Assembly: GCF_013149785.1 (NCBI RefSeq)
Contig: NZ_JABEZU010000001.1
Coordinates: forward strand, 1,240,001-1,304,000
DNA: 64,000 bases
From: Isoptericola halotolerans
GTDB taxonomy: Bacteria > Actinomycetota > Actinomycetes > Actinomycetales > Cellulomonadaceae
Reading direction: 5' to 3'
Part shown: piece after piece, positions 50,584 through 58,598 of the stretch
Layout: each line of letters opens with the position of its first letter
How positions within the stretch are numbered: the stretch's first letter is position 1
The notes under the pieces: model-generated
Database searches by the model: none
Seen by the model: only the letters and a program-made list of their open reading frames with translations
Told to the model about the DNA's origin: nothing
Made by a program: the position numbers and the translations under genes

Positions 50584-52227
50584 GTGCATCTCGTCGCCTC
50601 GGACCTCACCTTCGGCTACCCCGGCCGTCCCGTCCTGTCCGGGGTCGACCTGCGGGTGTCGGCGGGGGTGCGCCTGGGGATCGTCGGGGAGAACGGCTCC
50701 GGCAAGTCCACGCTCCTGCACCTGCTCGCCGGCGACCTCGCGCCGTCGTCGGGCGAGGTGCGCCGCAGCGGGTCGCTCGCACTGGTGGAGCAGGAGCTCA
50801 CGGCACCGGCGGGCCGCACGGTGGGTGACCTGGTGGACGACACGCTCGCCGGCCTGCGGGCGCTCGCCGCGGACCTGGAGGCGGCGGCGGCCGCGTTCGA
50901 CCACGACGCGGGGGACCTGGCCGAGCTGAGCGAGCTGCTCTCCCGTGCCGAGGCGCTCGCGGCGTGGGACGCGGACCGGCGCGTCGACGAGGCGCTGACC
51001 CGGCTCGGCGCCGTCCGCGACCGGGACCGCATGCTCGCGTCGCTGTCCGTGGGGCAGCGCTACCGGGTACGACTGGCCTGTCGCCTTGCCGAGCGGGCGG
51101 ACCTGCTGCTGCTGGACGAGCCGACGAACCACCTCGACGACTCCGGGCTGGGCTACCTCACCGAGGCGGTCCTCGCCTGGCACGGGGGAGTCGTGCTGGT
51201 CACCCACGACCGCGAGCTCATCGACGACGTGGTCACCGGGGTGTACGACCTCGACCCGTCGATGAACGGCGTCCCCGTGCTCTACGGCCAGCCCGGGTAC
51301 CTGTCCTACCGGTTCGCGAAGAACCAGGCGCTGCAGCGGTGGAAGCAGCGGTACCGGTCGGAGCAGAAGCGCGCCGCCGAGCTCGCGTTCCGCCTGGACC
51401 GGTCCTACGAGGGGCTCTCCGACGAGTGGCGACCGCCCAAGGGATCGCAGAAGCACCGCCGCGGCACCCGTGCGCGCATCCACGTCAAGGCAGCCGACCG
51501 GCTGGTCGAGAAGCTCGAGGCCGAGGCGGTCGACGTGCCACCGCCGCCGCTGGAGCTCACGTTCCCCGACCTGCCGGCCCTGTCGCCGGGCTGGGACCCG
51601 GCCGACCCCCTGGTCGACCTGCGCTCACCACGCGTCGAGGCGCCCGACGGCGGGGTGCGGCTCGACCTGCCCGGCACCCGTCTGGCCGTGCCGCCGTCGG
51701 GCCGGCTGCTGATCGTCGGCCCCAACGGCACCGGCAAGTCGACCCTGCTCGGGGCGTTCGCCGGCACCCTGCCGCTCGCTCGTGGCACCCGGACGTCGCG
51801 CGACGGGATGCGGATCGGCGTCGTCGGCCAGGAGGGCAGGGTGCCCGACGGCGGGCCTGCGGCGGGGCGGTCGGGGTTCGACGCGTACGCGGCCGAGGCG
51901 CTCGTGCTGCTGGAGCGCGGCGAGCTGGACCCCGACCACCTGGTCCCGGTGGCGGCGCTGGGCCTGCTCACCGAGGACGAGCTGGACCGGCCGCTGGCCG
52001 AGCTGAGCGTCGGGCAGCGGCGGCGGTTCGACCTCGCCCTCGCCCTGCTGCACGCGCCGCACCTGCTGGTGCTCGACGAGCCCACCAACCACCTGTCGGT
52101 CGACCTGGTCGACGCGCTGACCCTCGCTTTCGAGCGGACGTCGGCCGCCGTCGTCGTCGCCACGCACGACCGCCGGATGCGCAGCGACCTGGCCGCCTGG
52201 CCGGTGCTGGACCTGGGCGACGCCTGA
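50584..52227 (+). CDS. ABC-F family ATPase (ribosome-associated, possible antibiotic resistance)
   Basis: A 547-residue protein with two ABC domains and no membrane segments. Domain 1 has Walker A GENGSGKST (about 36-44), signature LSVGQRYRVRLACRLAERAD and Walker B LLLLDEPTNHL. A linker of about 80 residues (RWKQRYRSEQKRAAELAFRLDRS, rich in Arg/Lys) follows. Domain 2 has GPNGTGKST and LSVGQRRRFDLALALLHAPHLLVLDEPTNHLS. ABC-F proteins act on the ribosomal E site; some rescue antibiotic-stalled ribosomes. Housekeeping EttA-like function is an alternative. It is leaderless. Confidence 0.9.
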   Translation: MHLVASDLTFGYPGRPVLSGVDLRVSAGVRLGIVGENGSGKSTLLHLLAGDLAPSSGEVRRSGSLALVEQELTAPAGRTVGDLVDDTLAGLRALAADLEAAAAAFDHDAGDLAELSELLSRAEALAAWDADRRVDEALTRLGAVRDRDRMLASLSVGQRYRVRLACRLAERADLLLLDEPTNHLDDSGLGYLTEAVLAWHGGVVLVTHDRELIDDVVTGVYDLDPSMNGVPVLYGQPGYLSYRFAKNQALQRWKQRYRSEQKRAAELAFRLDRSYEGLSDEWRPPKGSQKHRRGTRARIHVKAADRLVEKLEAEAVDVPPPPLELTFPDLPALSPGWDPADPLVDLRSPRVEAPDGGVRLDLPGTRLAVPPSGRLLIVGPNGTGKSTLLGAFAGTLPLARGTRTSRDGMRIGVVGQEGRVPDGGPAAGRSGFDAYAAEALVLLERGELDPDHLVPVAALGLLTEDELDRPLAELSVGQRRRFDLALALLHAPHLLVLDEPTNHLSVDLVDALTLAFERTSAAVVVATHDRRMRSDLAAWPVLDLGDA

Positions 52228-52246
52228 CCGGCGACGCCGCAGGCGG

Positions 52247-52678
52247 TCAGGGCCGGGCTGCCCCGGCGTCCTCCGAGTCGTCCCAGAGCGGGGCGACCAC
52301 CACGTTGCCCTGCTGGTCCACGCTGCGTCCGCCCCGCTCGAGCCACGACCGGTACCACCGCGGCAGCGCGACGTCCGGCCACCAGTACATGGCGACCAGA
52401 AGGATCGGCGTCGTGACGACCACGGTCCAGAGCCACACGTCCTCCGACCTGTCGTAGCCGAGGAGCGTCGAGGTCAGCGCCGGCACCCACAGGTAGCCGA
52501 TCAACCCGCCGACGCCGATCTGGAGCGGCAGGTAGTTGCGCTTCGTGTAGAACATCGGCGCCAGCGGAAGCGCCGCCCAGCTGCGCCGTCTGCCCCGCCA
52601 CGCAGAGATCCCGTAGAGCAGACAGGGAAGCGCGACCGGCGTCACCATCAAGGTCGCCAGGACCAGCTCGAACACCAT
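52247..52678 (-). CDS. hypothetical membrane protein
   Basis: A 143-residue protein with about four hydrophobic segments: 1-22, 45-62 (weak), 50-72 and 82-100, the last ending in VVVTTPILLVAMYWW. The cytoplasmic tail is acidic at the end (WDDSEDAGAARP). No family motif is recognised. The ATG immediately follows the TAG of the upstream NUDIX-like gene, so they share a transcript and translation may be coupled. Confidence 0.65.
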   Translation of the reverse strand: MVFELVLATLMVTPVALPCLLYGISAWRGRRRSWAALPLAPMFYTKRNYLPLQIGVGGLIGYLWVPALTSTLLGYDRSEDVWLWTVVVTTPILLVAMYWWPDVALPRWYRSWLERGGRSVDQQGNVVVAPLWDDSEDAGAARP

Positions 52679-53248
52679 CTAGTCGAGGCGGCCGACGTGC
52701 GCCATCGCCTGGCGTACGAGCGTGCCCTGCCCGTTGACCATCTCGGCCTGCACGGTGTCGCTGCACGCCTCCTCGGGCGTGAGCCAGGCGAGGTCGAGGG
52801 CGTTCTGCTGCGGCCGGCAGTCGCCGTTGACCGGCACCACGTAGGCGAGCGAGATCGCGTGCTGGCGCGGGTCGTGGAACGGGGTGATGCCCGGGGTGGG
52901 GAAGTACTCGGCCACCGTGAACGGTTGGGGCGACGCGGGGATCTGCGGCAGTGCGACGGGGCCGAGGTCCTTCTCGATGTGCCGCAGCAGCGCGTCGCGC
53001 ACCCGCTCGTGGTAGAGCACGCGGCCGGAGACGAGGGCGCGGGTCATCGAGCCCAACGGGGTGGCACGCAGCAGCAGGCCGACGGACACCACGTCGCCCG
53101 ACTCGTCGACACGCACCGGGACGGCGTCGACGTACACCAGGGGCAGCTGGGCACGCGCGGCGGCGATCTCCTCGGGTGTCAGCCACCCGGACTGCCCGGA
53201 CGAGGGCTCGTGCTCGTCGTCCGGAGGGAACTCGGCAGTGTCGGTCAC
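52679..53248 (-). CDS. NUDIX-like protein with degenerate box (DUF4916 type)
   Basis: A 189-residue NUDIX-fold protein conserved in actinobacteria. GWLTPEEIAAARAQLPLVYVDAVPVRVDESGDV starts the domain. The box position reads G75, E81, R89 and then HIEKDLG, so the two metal-binding glutamates of the canonical REUxEExGU are His90 and Lys93-Asp94. Hydrolase activity is therefore doubtful. LAYVVPVNGDCRPQQNALDLAWLTPEEA follows. A binding or regulatory role is possible. It overlaps no neighbour but directly abuts the membrane protein gene. Confidence 0.75.
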   Translation of the reverse strand: MTDTAEFPPDDEHEPSSGQSGWLTPEEIAAARAQLPLVYVDAVPVRVDESGDVVSVGLLLRATPLGSMTRALVSGRVLYHERVRDALLRHIEKDLGPVALPQIPASPQPFTVAEYFPTPGITPFHDPRQHAISLAYVVPVNGDCRPQQNALDLAWLTPEEACSDTVQAEMVNGQGTLVRQAMAHVGRLD

Positions 53249-53391
53249 CCCTCGTTTCTACCAGCCCGACGACCGTCCCGGCGTGCTGTCGGCGTCGGGT
53301 CCCGGTGACGTGGGCCACGTGGGCCGGCCACGGAATACTCCGGTGCGTGCGGGCGCTGTGCCAAGGAGCAACCCCCACGAGAGGACTTCGT

Positions 53392-53769
53392 ATGGCCACC
53401 GTCGAACTCACCGACGACACGTTCGAGCAGGCGATCAAGGACAACGACATCGTGCTGGTCGACTTCTGGGCCTCCTGGTGCGGCCCGTGTCGTCAGTTCG
53501 CACCCGTCTTCGAGGCGTCGAGCGAGCAGAACGCCGACGTCGTCCACGCCAAGATCGACACCGAGGCCCAGCAGCAGATCGCGGCGGCCGCCGGAGTCAC
53601 GGCGATCCCGACGCTCATGGCGTTCCGCGAGGGCGTGCTCGTCTTCAACCAGGCCGGTGCGCTGCCGGCCCCGCAGCTCAAGCAGGTCGTCGACGCCGTC
53701 AAGGGGCTCGACATGGACGAGGTGCGCACCCAGATCGCCGCCGCGTCGAACGGCGAGCAGCAGGGCTGA
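53392..53769 (+). CDS. trxA: thioredoxin
   Basis: A 125-residue thioredoxin. VLVDFWASWCGPCRQFAPVFE (about 21-41) carries the CGPC redox pair, and AIPTLMAFREGVLV the cis-Pro. A C-terminal extension of about 15 residues (DEVRTQIAAASNGEQQG) is acidic. It starts with ATG 53392; GAGAGGA lies 5 nt upstream. It is followed by a strong hairpin and then a tRNA-Leu gene on the other strand. It acts as a cytosolic disulfide reductase. Confidence 0.95.
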   Translation: MATVELTDDTFEQAIKDNDIVLVDFWASWCGPCRQFAPVFEASSEQNADVVHAKIDTEAQQQIAAAAGVTAIPTLMAFREGVLVFNQAGALPAPQLKQVVDAVKGLDMDEVRTQIAAASNGEQQG

Positions 53770-53784
53770 GCCACCCGAGACCGT

Positions 53785-53823
53785 CGACGGCCGCCACCGG
53801 ACCTGTTCCGGTGGCGGCCGTCG
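53785..53823. terminator. 17-bp hairpin terminator between trxA and tRNA-Leu
   Basis: Perfect arms 53785-53801 and 53807-53823 with CCTGT loop. It serves convergent trxA and tRNA-Leu. There is no T-tract. Confidence 0.75.
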
Positions 53824-53827
53824 TGCG

Positions 53828-53913
53828 TGGTGCGCGAGGCGGGACTCGAACCCGCACGTCCGAAGACACTGGAACCTAAATCCAGCGCGTCTACCTGATT
53901 CCGCCACTCGCGC
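53828..53913 (-). tRNA. tRNA-Leu (anticodon UAG)
   Basis: Acceptor stem GCGCGAG pairs with CTCGCGC. The anticodon arm CTGGA-TTTAGGT-TCCAG gives TAG. The long variable arm (TGTCTTCGGACGTG) and the GGTTCGAGTCC T-arm fit a class II tRNA-Leu. The 3' CCA is encoded (53828-53830). It reads CUA/CUG codons. Confidence 0.95.
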
Positions 53914-53959
53914 TCGCCCCGATCCTACGGCTGCCGCGCACCGGGCCGGGCGGGTCGGC

Positions 53960-54436
53960 TCAGTCGAGCCCGAGGGCCTTGCGCAGCCGGGCGACGTGGC
54001 CGGTCGCCTTGACGTTGTACTGGGCGAGCGAGACCGTGCCGTCGGTGCCGACCACCACGGTCGAGCGGATGACGCCCACGACGGTGCGCCCGTAGTTCTT
54101 CTTCTCGCCCCAGGCGCCGTAGGCCTCGAGGACCTCGCGCTCCGGGTCGGAGGCGAGGGGGAACGTCAGCGCGTCGCGCTCGACGAACGCCGCGAGCTTG
54201 GCCGGCTCGTCGGGGGAGATGCCGACGACGGCGTAGCCCGCTCCCTGCAGCGCCGCCAGCGAGTCGCGGAAGTCGCAGGCCTCGGTGGTGCAGCCGGGCG
54301 TCATCGCCGCGGGGTAGAAGTACACGACGACGCCGCGCTCGGCCTCTGCGCGCAGCGTCGAGAGCGAGACACGGCCACCGTCGGCGGTCGTGAGCGTGAA
54401 GTCGGGTGCGGTGTCGCCGACGGCGAGACGGGTCAC
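53960..54436 (-). CDS. bcp: thioredoxin-dependent peroxiredoxin, Bcp/PrxQ
   Basis: A 158-residue peroxiredoxin reducing hydroperoxides. GDTAPDFTLTTADGGRVSLSTL opens the fold. VVVYFYPAAMTPGCTTEACDFRDSL (about 36-60) contains the peroxidatic Cys in TPGCT and a resolving Cys five residues later, the PrxQ pattern. GRTVVGVIRSTVVVGTDGTV follows. GTG at 54436 is the first plausible start. trxA nearby could be the reductant. It is on the same strand as, and upstream of, tRNA-Leu. Confidence 0.94.
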   Translation of the reverse strand: MTRLAVGDTAPDFTLTTADGGRVSLSTLRAEAERGVVVYFYPAAMTPGCTTEACDFRDSLAALQGAGYAVVGISPDEPAKLAAFVERDALTFPLASDPEREVLEAYGAWGEKKNYGRTVVGVIRSTVVVGTDGTVSLAQYNVKATGHVARLRKALGLD

Positions 54437-54515
54437 GGGGATGGCTCCTCGGGAGGGCGGTGCGGGACGGCCCGAGCCTAGCGTCAGCGGAGCACGGAAG
54501 CCGGTGGCGCTCGCG

Positions 54516-54521
54516 TAGCGT
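54516..54521 (+). promoter_or_regulatory. -10 box of a leaderless promoter (GroES-like gene)
   Basis: TAGCGT, 7 nt before the GTG at 54529. Confidence 0.5.
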
Positions 54522-54528
54522 AGGGCCC

Positions 54529-54903
54529 GTGAGCTCCGCAGCATCCAGCACCACGTCCCCCGCCGGCACCCCGGCCGTCCGGACGGACGAACCGTTGCCC
54601 ATCCGCATGCTCCACGACCGCGTGCTCGTGGACCCGGAGACCGACCGTTCCGAGCGGCAGTCCTCGGCCGGGCTCGTGATCCCGGCGACGGCAGCGGGTC
54701 CCAAGCGGCTGACCTGGGCCACCGTGGTCGCCAAGGGGGAGCACGTGCGTCAGGTGGCCGTGGGCGACCGGGTGCTCTACGACCCGGAGGAGCGTGCCGA
54801 GGTCGACCTGGGCGGTACCGACTACGTGCTGCTGCGCGAGCGCGACGTGCACGCCGTGGCCGAGCGCTCGGACGACGCCGGGACCACCGGCCTGTACCTC
54901 TGA
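54529..54903 (+). CDS. GroES-like co-chaperone family protein
   Basis: A 124-residue protein. A disordered Ser/Thr-rich N-terminus of about 24 residues precedes a Cpn10-like beta-barrel: LPIRMLHDRVLVDPE (24-38), AGLVIPATAAG, ATVVAKGEHVRQVAVGDRVLYDPEERAEVDLGGTDYVLLRERDVHAV. It lacks the typical hydrophobic mobile-loop IVL triplet of GroES, having LVIPATAAGPKR there. No groEL is adjacent. It is a separate actinobacterial group of unknown partner. GTG at 54529 is chosen for its leaderless promoter. Confidence 0.82.
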   Translation: MSSAASSTTSPAGTPAVRTDEPLPIRMLHDRVLVDPETDRSERQSSAGLVIPATAAGPKRLTWATVVAKGEHVRQVAVGDRVLYDPEERAEVDLGGTDYVLLRERDVHAVAERSDDAGTTGLYL

Positions 54904-54968
54904 GGGCTGTCGTGCAGGTCACAGCGGTCCAGGGCGCATCCGGGTACCTGCCGCGGCGCAGAGCCTGG

Positions 54969-54974
54969 TAATGT
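54969..54974 (+). promoter_or_regulatory. -10 box of the tRNA-Lys transcript
   Basis: TAATGT, 13 nt before the 5' end of the first tRNA-Lys, in an otherwise GC-rich stretch. Confidence 0.45.
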
Positions 54975-54987
54975 TTCACACCGCTAC

Positions 54988-55063
<76 letters not shown>

Positions 55064-55109
55064 GCGAGGACTGCGGATCGGTGATCGATCGTGGTTCGCG
55101 CGTCTCCAT

Positions 55110-55185
<76 letters not shown>

Positions 55186-55186
55186 C

Positions 55187-55223
55187 GAAGGCCCCGTCGC
55201 AGCAGCGACGGGGCCTTCTTCGT
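55187..55223 (+). terminator. terminator of the tRNA-Lys pair
   Basis: Perfect 14-bp arms (55187-55200 and 55205-55218) with AGCA loop, then TTCGT. It begins 1 nt after the CCA end of the second tRNA. Confidence 0.85.
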
Positions 55224-55246
55224 TGGTGCGTGCGTGCCGGGCGCGG

Positions 55247-55252
55247 CACGAT
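55247..55252 (+). promoter_or_regulatory. -10-like box before the 135-residue protein gene
   Basis: CACGAT, 6 nt before the ATG at 55259; a weaker version of the leaderless pattern. Confidence 0.35.
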
Positions 55253-55258
55253 GGACCG

Positions 55259-55666
55259 ATGATCTCCACCGAGCTCGCCACCCGCCTGCGCGACGCCGGG
55301 CTGATCTGGAAGCCGACGGACGGTGACAGGTTTCACATCGACGCACCGGAGCTGGCCGCCGAGGTGTTCACGGTGTCCACCCTCACCATCGAGGCGCACC
55401 ACTTCCCGACCGGCACGGTCCTCGGCTTCAACGGGACCACGGAGTGGGCCCTGGACTCGGTCGACATCGAGGACACCCTCTGGTTGCCGCGCGAGGACCA
55501 GCTCCGCTCGCTGCTCGGCAGCACCTTCCGCTCCCTGACGTCCGACGGCGGCGACCACGTCGTCGAGGTCGACCTGCTCGGGCGGCGGCGGACCTTCACC
55601 GCGGCGGAGGTGGCGGACGCCTACGCGCAGGCGTTGCTCGCCCTGATGGAGCTGTCCGACGACTGA
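55259..55666 (+). CDS. conserved actinobacterial protein of unknown function
   Basis: A 135-residue protein. ISTELATRLRDAGLIWKPTDGDRFHI opens it, then VFTVSTLTIEAHHFPTGTVLGFNGTTEWALDSVDIEDTLWLPREDQLRSLLG. Similar proteins are widespread in actinobacteria and sometimes carry a misleading pilus-assembly label. No enzymatic motif or membrane segment is seen. ATG at 55259 was preferred to an in-frame start inside the tRNA terminator region. It precedes trmB by 25 bp. Confidence 0.8.
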   Translation: MISTELATRLRDAGLIWKPTDGDRFHIDAPELAAEVFTVSTLTIEAHHFPTGTVLGFNGTTEWALDSVDIEDTLWLPREDQLRSLLGSTFRSLTSDGGDHVVEVDLLGRRRTFTAAEVADAYAQALLALMELSDD

Positions 55667-55678
55667 CAGCTCGCGCCG

Positions 55679-55684
55679 TACCCT
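55679..55684 (+). promoter_or_regulatory. -10 box of a leaderless promoter (trmB)
   Basis: TACCCT, 6 nt before the GTG at 55691. Confidence 0.5.
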
Positions 55685-55690
55685 GGTGCG

Positions 55691-56497
55691 GTGCCCGAGA
55701 CTCCATCGCGACCCGACGAGCTGCGCCCGCCGACCGAGCGGCGCGCCGGCGAGAACTTCTTCCGCCGTCCGCTCAGCTACGTGCGACGCACCGAGCGTCT
55801 GACCGTCGGGCAGCAGCGGGCGTGGGACACGCGCCGGCACCGCTATCTCGTCGACGTGCCGCGCGAGCACCGCGAGCTGTCCGTCCACCCGGACTGGAGC
55901 TTCGACGCGGCGGCGGAGTTCGGCCGCACGGCGCCCGTGGTCCTGGAGATCGGCACCGGCCTGGGGGAGTGCATCGTGCACGCCGCGGCCGGCCACCCCG
56001 AGCGCGACCACGTCGCCGTCGAGGTGTACACCCCCGGCGTCGCCCAGGTGATCGTCCGGGCCGGGCACGGCGGGGCGGACCCGGCCGACGCCGGCGGAGC
56101 TCCGGGCCGGGACCTGGACAACCTGCGGATCATGCAGGTCGACGCCCTCGAGCTGCTGCGCCACGGCCTGCCGGAGGCGAGCCTGGACGAGCTGTGGGTG
56201 TTCTTCCCGGACCCGTGGCCCAAGCAGCGCCATCACAAGCGGCGCCTCGTCTCCCCGGAGTTCGCCGTGCTCGCCGCCCGCGTGCTGCGCCCGGGCGGGC
56301 GGTGGCGGCTGGCCACGGACTGGGCCCAGTACGGCGAGGTGATGCTGAAGGTCGGTGACGCCGCGGAGGGCTTCCGCAACGCCCACGGCCCGGGCGGGCG
56401 GGCGCCACGGTTCGAGGGGCGGGTCATGACGAGCTTCGAGCGCAAGGGCCTGGACGCAGGACGCGAGATCACGGACCTGGAGTTCGTGCGCGTCTGA
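55691..56497 (+). CDS. trmB: tRNA (guanine-N7)-methyltransferase
   Basis: A 268-residue SAM-dependent enzyme forming m7G46 in tRNA. VVLEIGTGLGECIVHAAAGHPERDHVAVEVYTPGV (about 78-112) is the SAM-binding region. LWVFFPDPWPKQRHHKRRLVSPEF (about 174-197) is the TrmB signature with the tRNA-binding residues. TSFERKGLDAGREITDLEF ends the protein. The N-terminal 50 residues are basic. It lies close to tRNA genes but has its own leaderless promoter. Confidence 0.95.
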   Translation: MPETPSRPDELRPPTERRAGENFFRRPLSYVRRTERLTVGQQRAWDTRRHRYLVDVPREHRELSVHPDWSFDAAAEFGRTAPVVLEIGTGLGECIVHAAAGHPERDHVAVEVYTPGVAQVIVRAGHGGADPADAGGAPGRDLDNLRIMQVDALELLRHGLPEASLDELWVFFPDPWPKQRHHKRRLVSPEFAVLAARVLRPGGRWRLATDWAQYGEVMLKVGDAAEGFRNAHGPGGRAPRFEGRVMTSFERKGLDAGREITDLEFVRV

Positions 56498-56532
56498 ACC
56501 GTTCCAACCCCGGACCGGCCCAGACACCGGGG

Positions 56533-56546
56533 TGGGAGCGCTCCAC
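56533..56546 (+). promoter_or_regulatory. CebR/CelR-like operator candidate
   Basis: TGGGAGCGCTCCAC, 12 of 14 positions as in the CebR/CelR box TGGGAGCGCTCCCA, with a perfect GGAGCGCTCC core. It lies about 120 bp upstream of the xylF-like ATG. Confidence 0.55.
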
Positions 56547-56636
56547 TCCGTTGTCGAACTGTGACCGCACTTCACCCCTCGACGCGGGTCCCGGTGGTGC
56601 ACAATCCGAGAGGTCACCGCCGACGACGACGGCGAC

Positions 56637-56650
56637 TGAAATCGATATCA
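56637..56650 (+). promoter_or_regulatory. LacI-type operator candidate adjoining the xylF ribosome site
   Basis: TGAAATCGATATCA, palindromic at 6 of 7 pairs around a central CG, ending 1 nt before the ribosome site GAGGGAG of the xylF-like gene. Its location would block transcription or translation initiation. Confidence 0.55.
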
Positions 56651-56666
56651 CGAGGGAGTGATCACG

Positions 56667-57764
56667 ATGAGGCGTTCACGGTGGTACGGGGTCTCGGCGG
56701 TCGTCGCAACGGCTGCTCTGGTCCTGACAGGCTGTTCCGACGGGTCCGGGAGCGGTGGTGGCGGTGAGACCGACGGCGAGGCCGGCGGCGAGGCCGAGGG
56801 CGACATGACCGGGACGCGGGCCTGCGTCATCCTGCCGGACGCCGCCTCGTCGCCCCGCTGGGAGAACATGGACCGGCCGGCGCTCGAGGAGGGCCTGGCC
56901 GCCGCCGGTTTCGACAGCGACGTCCAGAACGCCCAGGGTGACACCAACATGTACGCGACGATCGCCGACCAGCAGCTCACCCAGGGCTGCGGCGTCATGC
57001 TGCTCGTCGACTACAACGGTGCGGCGCTGGCCGTCACCGAGAAGGCGCAGGCCCAGGGCATCCCCGTCATCGCCTACGACCGCCCCATCGAGGGCGCGGA
57101 CTACTACGTGTCGTTCGACAACGTCGAGGTGGGCAGGCTCGAGGGTCAGGCGATCGTCCAGGGCCTGGAGGACGCGGGCGTGGACCCGGCCGAGGCGACG
57201 GTCGTGTACATGGGCGGGGACCCGGCCGACGGCAACGCGGCGATGTTCCACGAAGGGGCCGACGAGGTCATGTCGGCCGCGGGCATCACCCCGGCGGCCG
57301 AGCCCCCGGGGGTCTGGGACGGCGAGGAGTCCGCGACGAACTTCGAGCAGGCGCTGACCTCGCTCGGTGGTGAGGTGGACGCGGTGTGGGTCGCCAACGA
57401 CACCAACGCCGCCGGCGTCATCACGGTGCTCGACAAGCAGGGGCTGACGGTGCCGGTCTCCGGCCAGGACGCCTCCGTGGCCGGGCTGCAGAACGTGCTC
57501 CTCGGCAAGCAGACCGCCACCGTGTACAAGCAGGTCACCCTGCAGGCCGAGGCCGCTGTCGACACCGCGGTGGCGCTCCTGGAGGGCGAGGAGCCGCAGG
57601 CCGACCAGCAGCTCGACGACGGCACCCCGTACATCGCCGTCACGCCCGTCCTCGTGGGGCCGGAGGAGGTCGCGACGGTCATCGACAACGGTGACGCCGA
57701 CGCCGCCGAGGTCTGCCAGGGCGAGGTCGCCGAGAAGTGCGACGAGCAGGGCATCGAGTACTGA
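56667..57764 (+). CDS. xylF: xylose-type ABC transporter substrate-binding lipoprotein
   Basis: A 365-residue lipoprotein; lipobox LVLTGC (Cys at about 22), then a Gly/Glu-rich linker. The periplasmic-binding domain of the ribose/xylose type (peripla_BP_4) shows VILPDAASSPRWENMDRPALEEGLAAAGF, DYNGAALAVTEKAQAQGIPVIAYDRPI, and VWVANDTNAAGVITVLDKQG. ATG at 56667 is preferred to GTG 56658 because GAGGGAG sits at proper distance. The layout SBP, single-domain ATPase and long permease equals streptomycete XylFGH. Ligand xylose or another pentose/hexose. Confidence 0.87.
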   Translation: MRRSRWYGVSAVVATAALVLTGCSDGSGSGGGGETDGEAGGEAEGDMTGTRACVILPDAASSPRWENMDRPALEEGLAAAGFDSDVQNAQGDTNMYATIADQQLTQGCGVMLLVDYNGAALAVTEKAQAQGIPVIAYDRPIEGADYYVSFDNVEVGRLEGQAIVQGLEDAGVDPAEATVVYMGGDPADGNAAMFHEGADEVMSAAGITPAAEPPGVWDGEESATNFEQALTSLGGEVDAVWVANDTNAAGVITVLDKQGLTVPVSGQDASVAGLQNVLLGKQTATVYKQVTLQAEAAVDTAVALLEGEEPQADQQLDDGTPYIAVTPVLVGPEEVATVIDNGDADAAEVCQGEVAEKCDEQGIEY

Positions 57765-57772
57765 GTCGCCGG

Positions 57773-57811
57773 GGGTCCTCGCGCCGTGCTGCCGGCACGG
57801 TGCGAGGACCC
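57773..57811 (+). terminator. intercistronic hairpin after xylF
   Basis: 17-bp arms (57773-57789 and 57795-57811) with one G-T wobble and a 5-nt loop; no T-tract. It occupies the same place as the hairpins after the two amino-sugar binding-protein genes. Confidence 0.6.
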
Positions 57812-57836
57812 GCCCATCCACAGGAGGGACCACGGC

Positions 57837-58598
57837 ATGACCGACGTGCCGATCATCGAGCTGCAGGACGTCCGCAAGAGCTTCGGGCCGGTGAGCGTGC
57901 TGCAGGGCATCGACTTCCGTGCCTATCCCGGCAAGGTCACCGCCCTCGTGGGGGACAACGGGGCCGGCAAGTCGACGCTCATCAAGGGGCTCGCGGGCGT
58001 CCAGCCCTACGACAGCGGGACGGTGCTGTTCGACGGCGAGCCGGTCGAGCTGCAGAGCCCGCGTGACGCGGCCGCCCTGGGCATCGAGGTGGTCTACCAG
58101 GATCTCGCCCTGTGCGACAACCTCGACATCGTGCAGAACATGTTCCTGGGCCGTGAGGAGCTGAGCCGCGGAACCCTGGACGAGGGGGTGATGGAGCGGG
58201 ACGCCTCGGACGCCCTGCGGTCGCTGTCCGTGCGGACGATGACCTCGGTCCGGCAGAAGGTCGCCTCGCTGTCCGGCGGGCAGCGGCAGACCGTCGCCAT
58301 CGCCCGCGCCGTGCTGAAGAAGGCCCGCGTGGTGATCCTCGACGAGCCGACGGCGGCTCTGGGCGTCGCGCAGACGGCCCAGGTGCTCGCCCTGGTCGAG
58401 CGGCTGGCCCACCAGGGCGTGGCCGTCATCATCATCAGCCACAACCTCCAGGACGTCTTCGAGGTCGCCGACTACGTCGCCCCGCTGTACCTCGGCCACC
58501 TCGTGGCGGAGGTCCCGATCGGGGCGACCACGTACGACGACGTCGTCGGGTACATCACCGGCAGCAAGACCTTCCCGGGATCGGAGACCGTCGCATGA
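57837..58598 (+). CDS. xylG: xylose-type ABC transporter ATPase, single domain
   Basis: A 253-residue ATPase. Walker A GDNGAGKSTLIKGLAG (about 39-54), Q-loop VVYQDLALCDNLDIVQNMFLG, signature LSGGQRQTVAIARAVLKKARVVILDEPTAAL and H-loop ISHNLQDVFEVAD are present. Unlike RbsA/XylG of enterobacteria (about 500 residues, two domains) it has one ATPase domain, as in FrcA and actinobacterial XylG. An SD (AGGAGGGA) precedes ATG. Coupled to the permease by ATGA. Confidence 0.92.
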   Translation: MTDVPIIELQDVRKSFGPVSVLQGIDFRAYPGKVTALVGDNGAGKSTLIKGLAGVQPYDSGTVLFDGEPVELQSPRDAAALGIEVVYQDLALCDNLDIVQNMFLGREELSRGTLDEGVMERDASDALRSLSVRTMTSVRQKVASLSGGQRQTVAIARAVLKKARVVILDEPTAALGVAQTAQVLALVERLAHQGVAVIIISHNLQDVFEVADYVAPLYLGHLVAEVPIGATTYDDVVGYITGSKTFPGSETVA

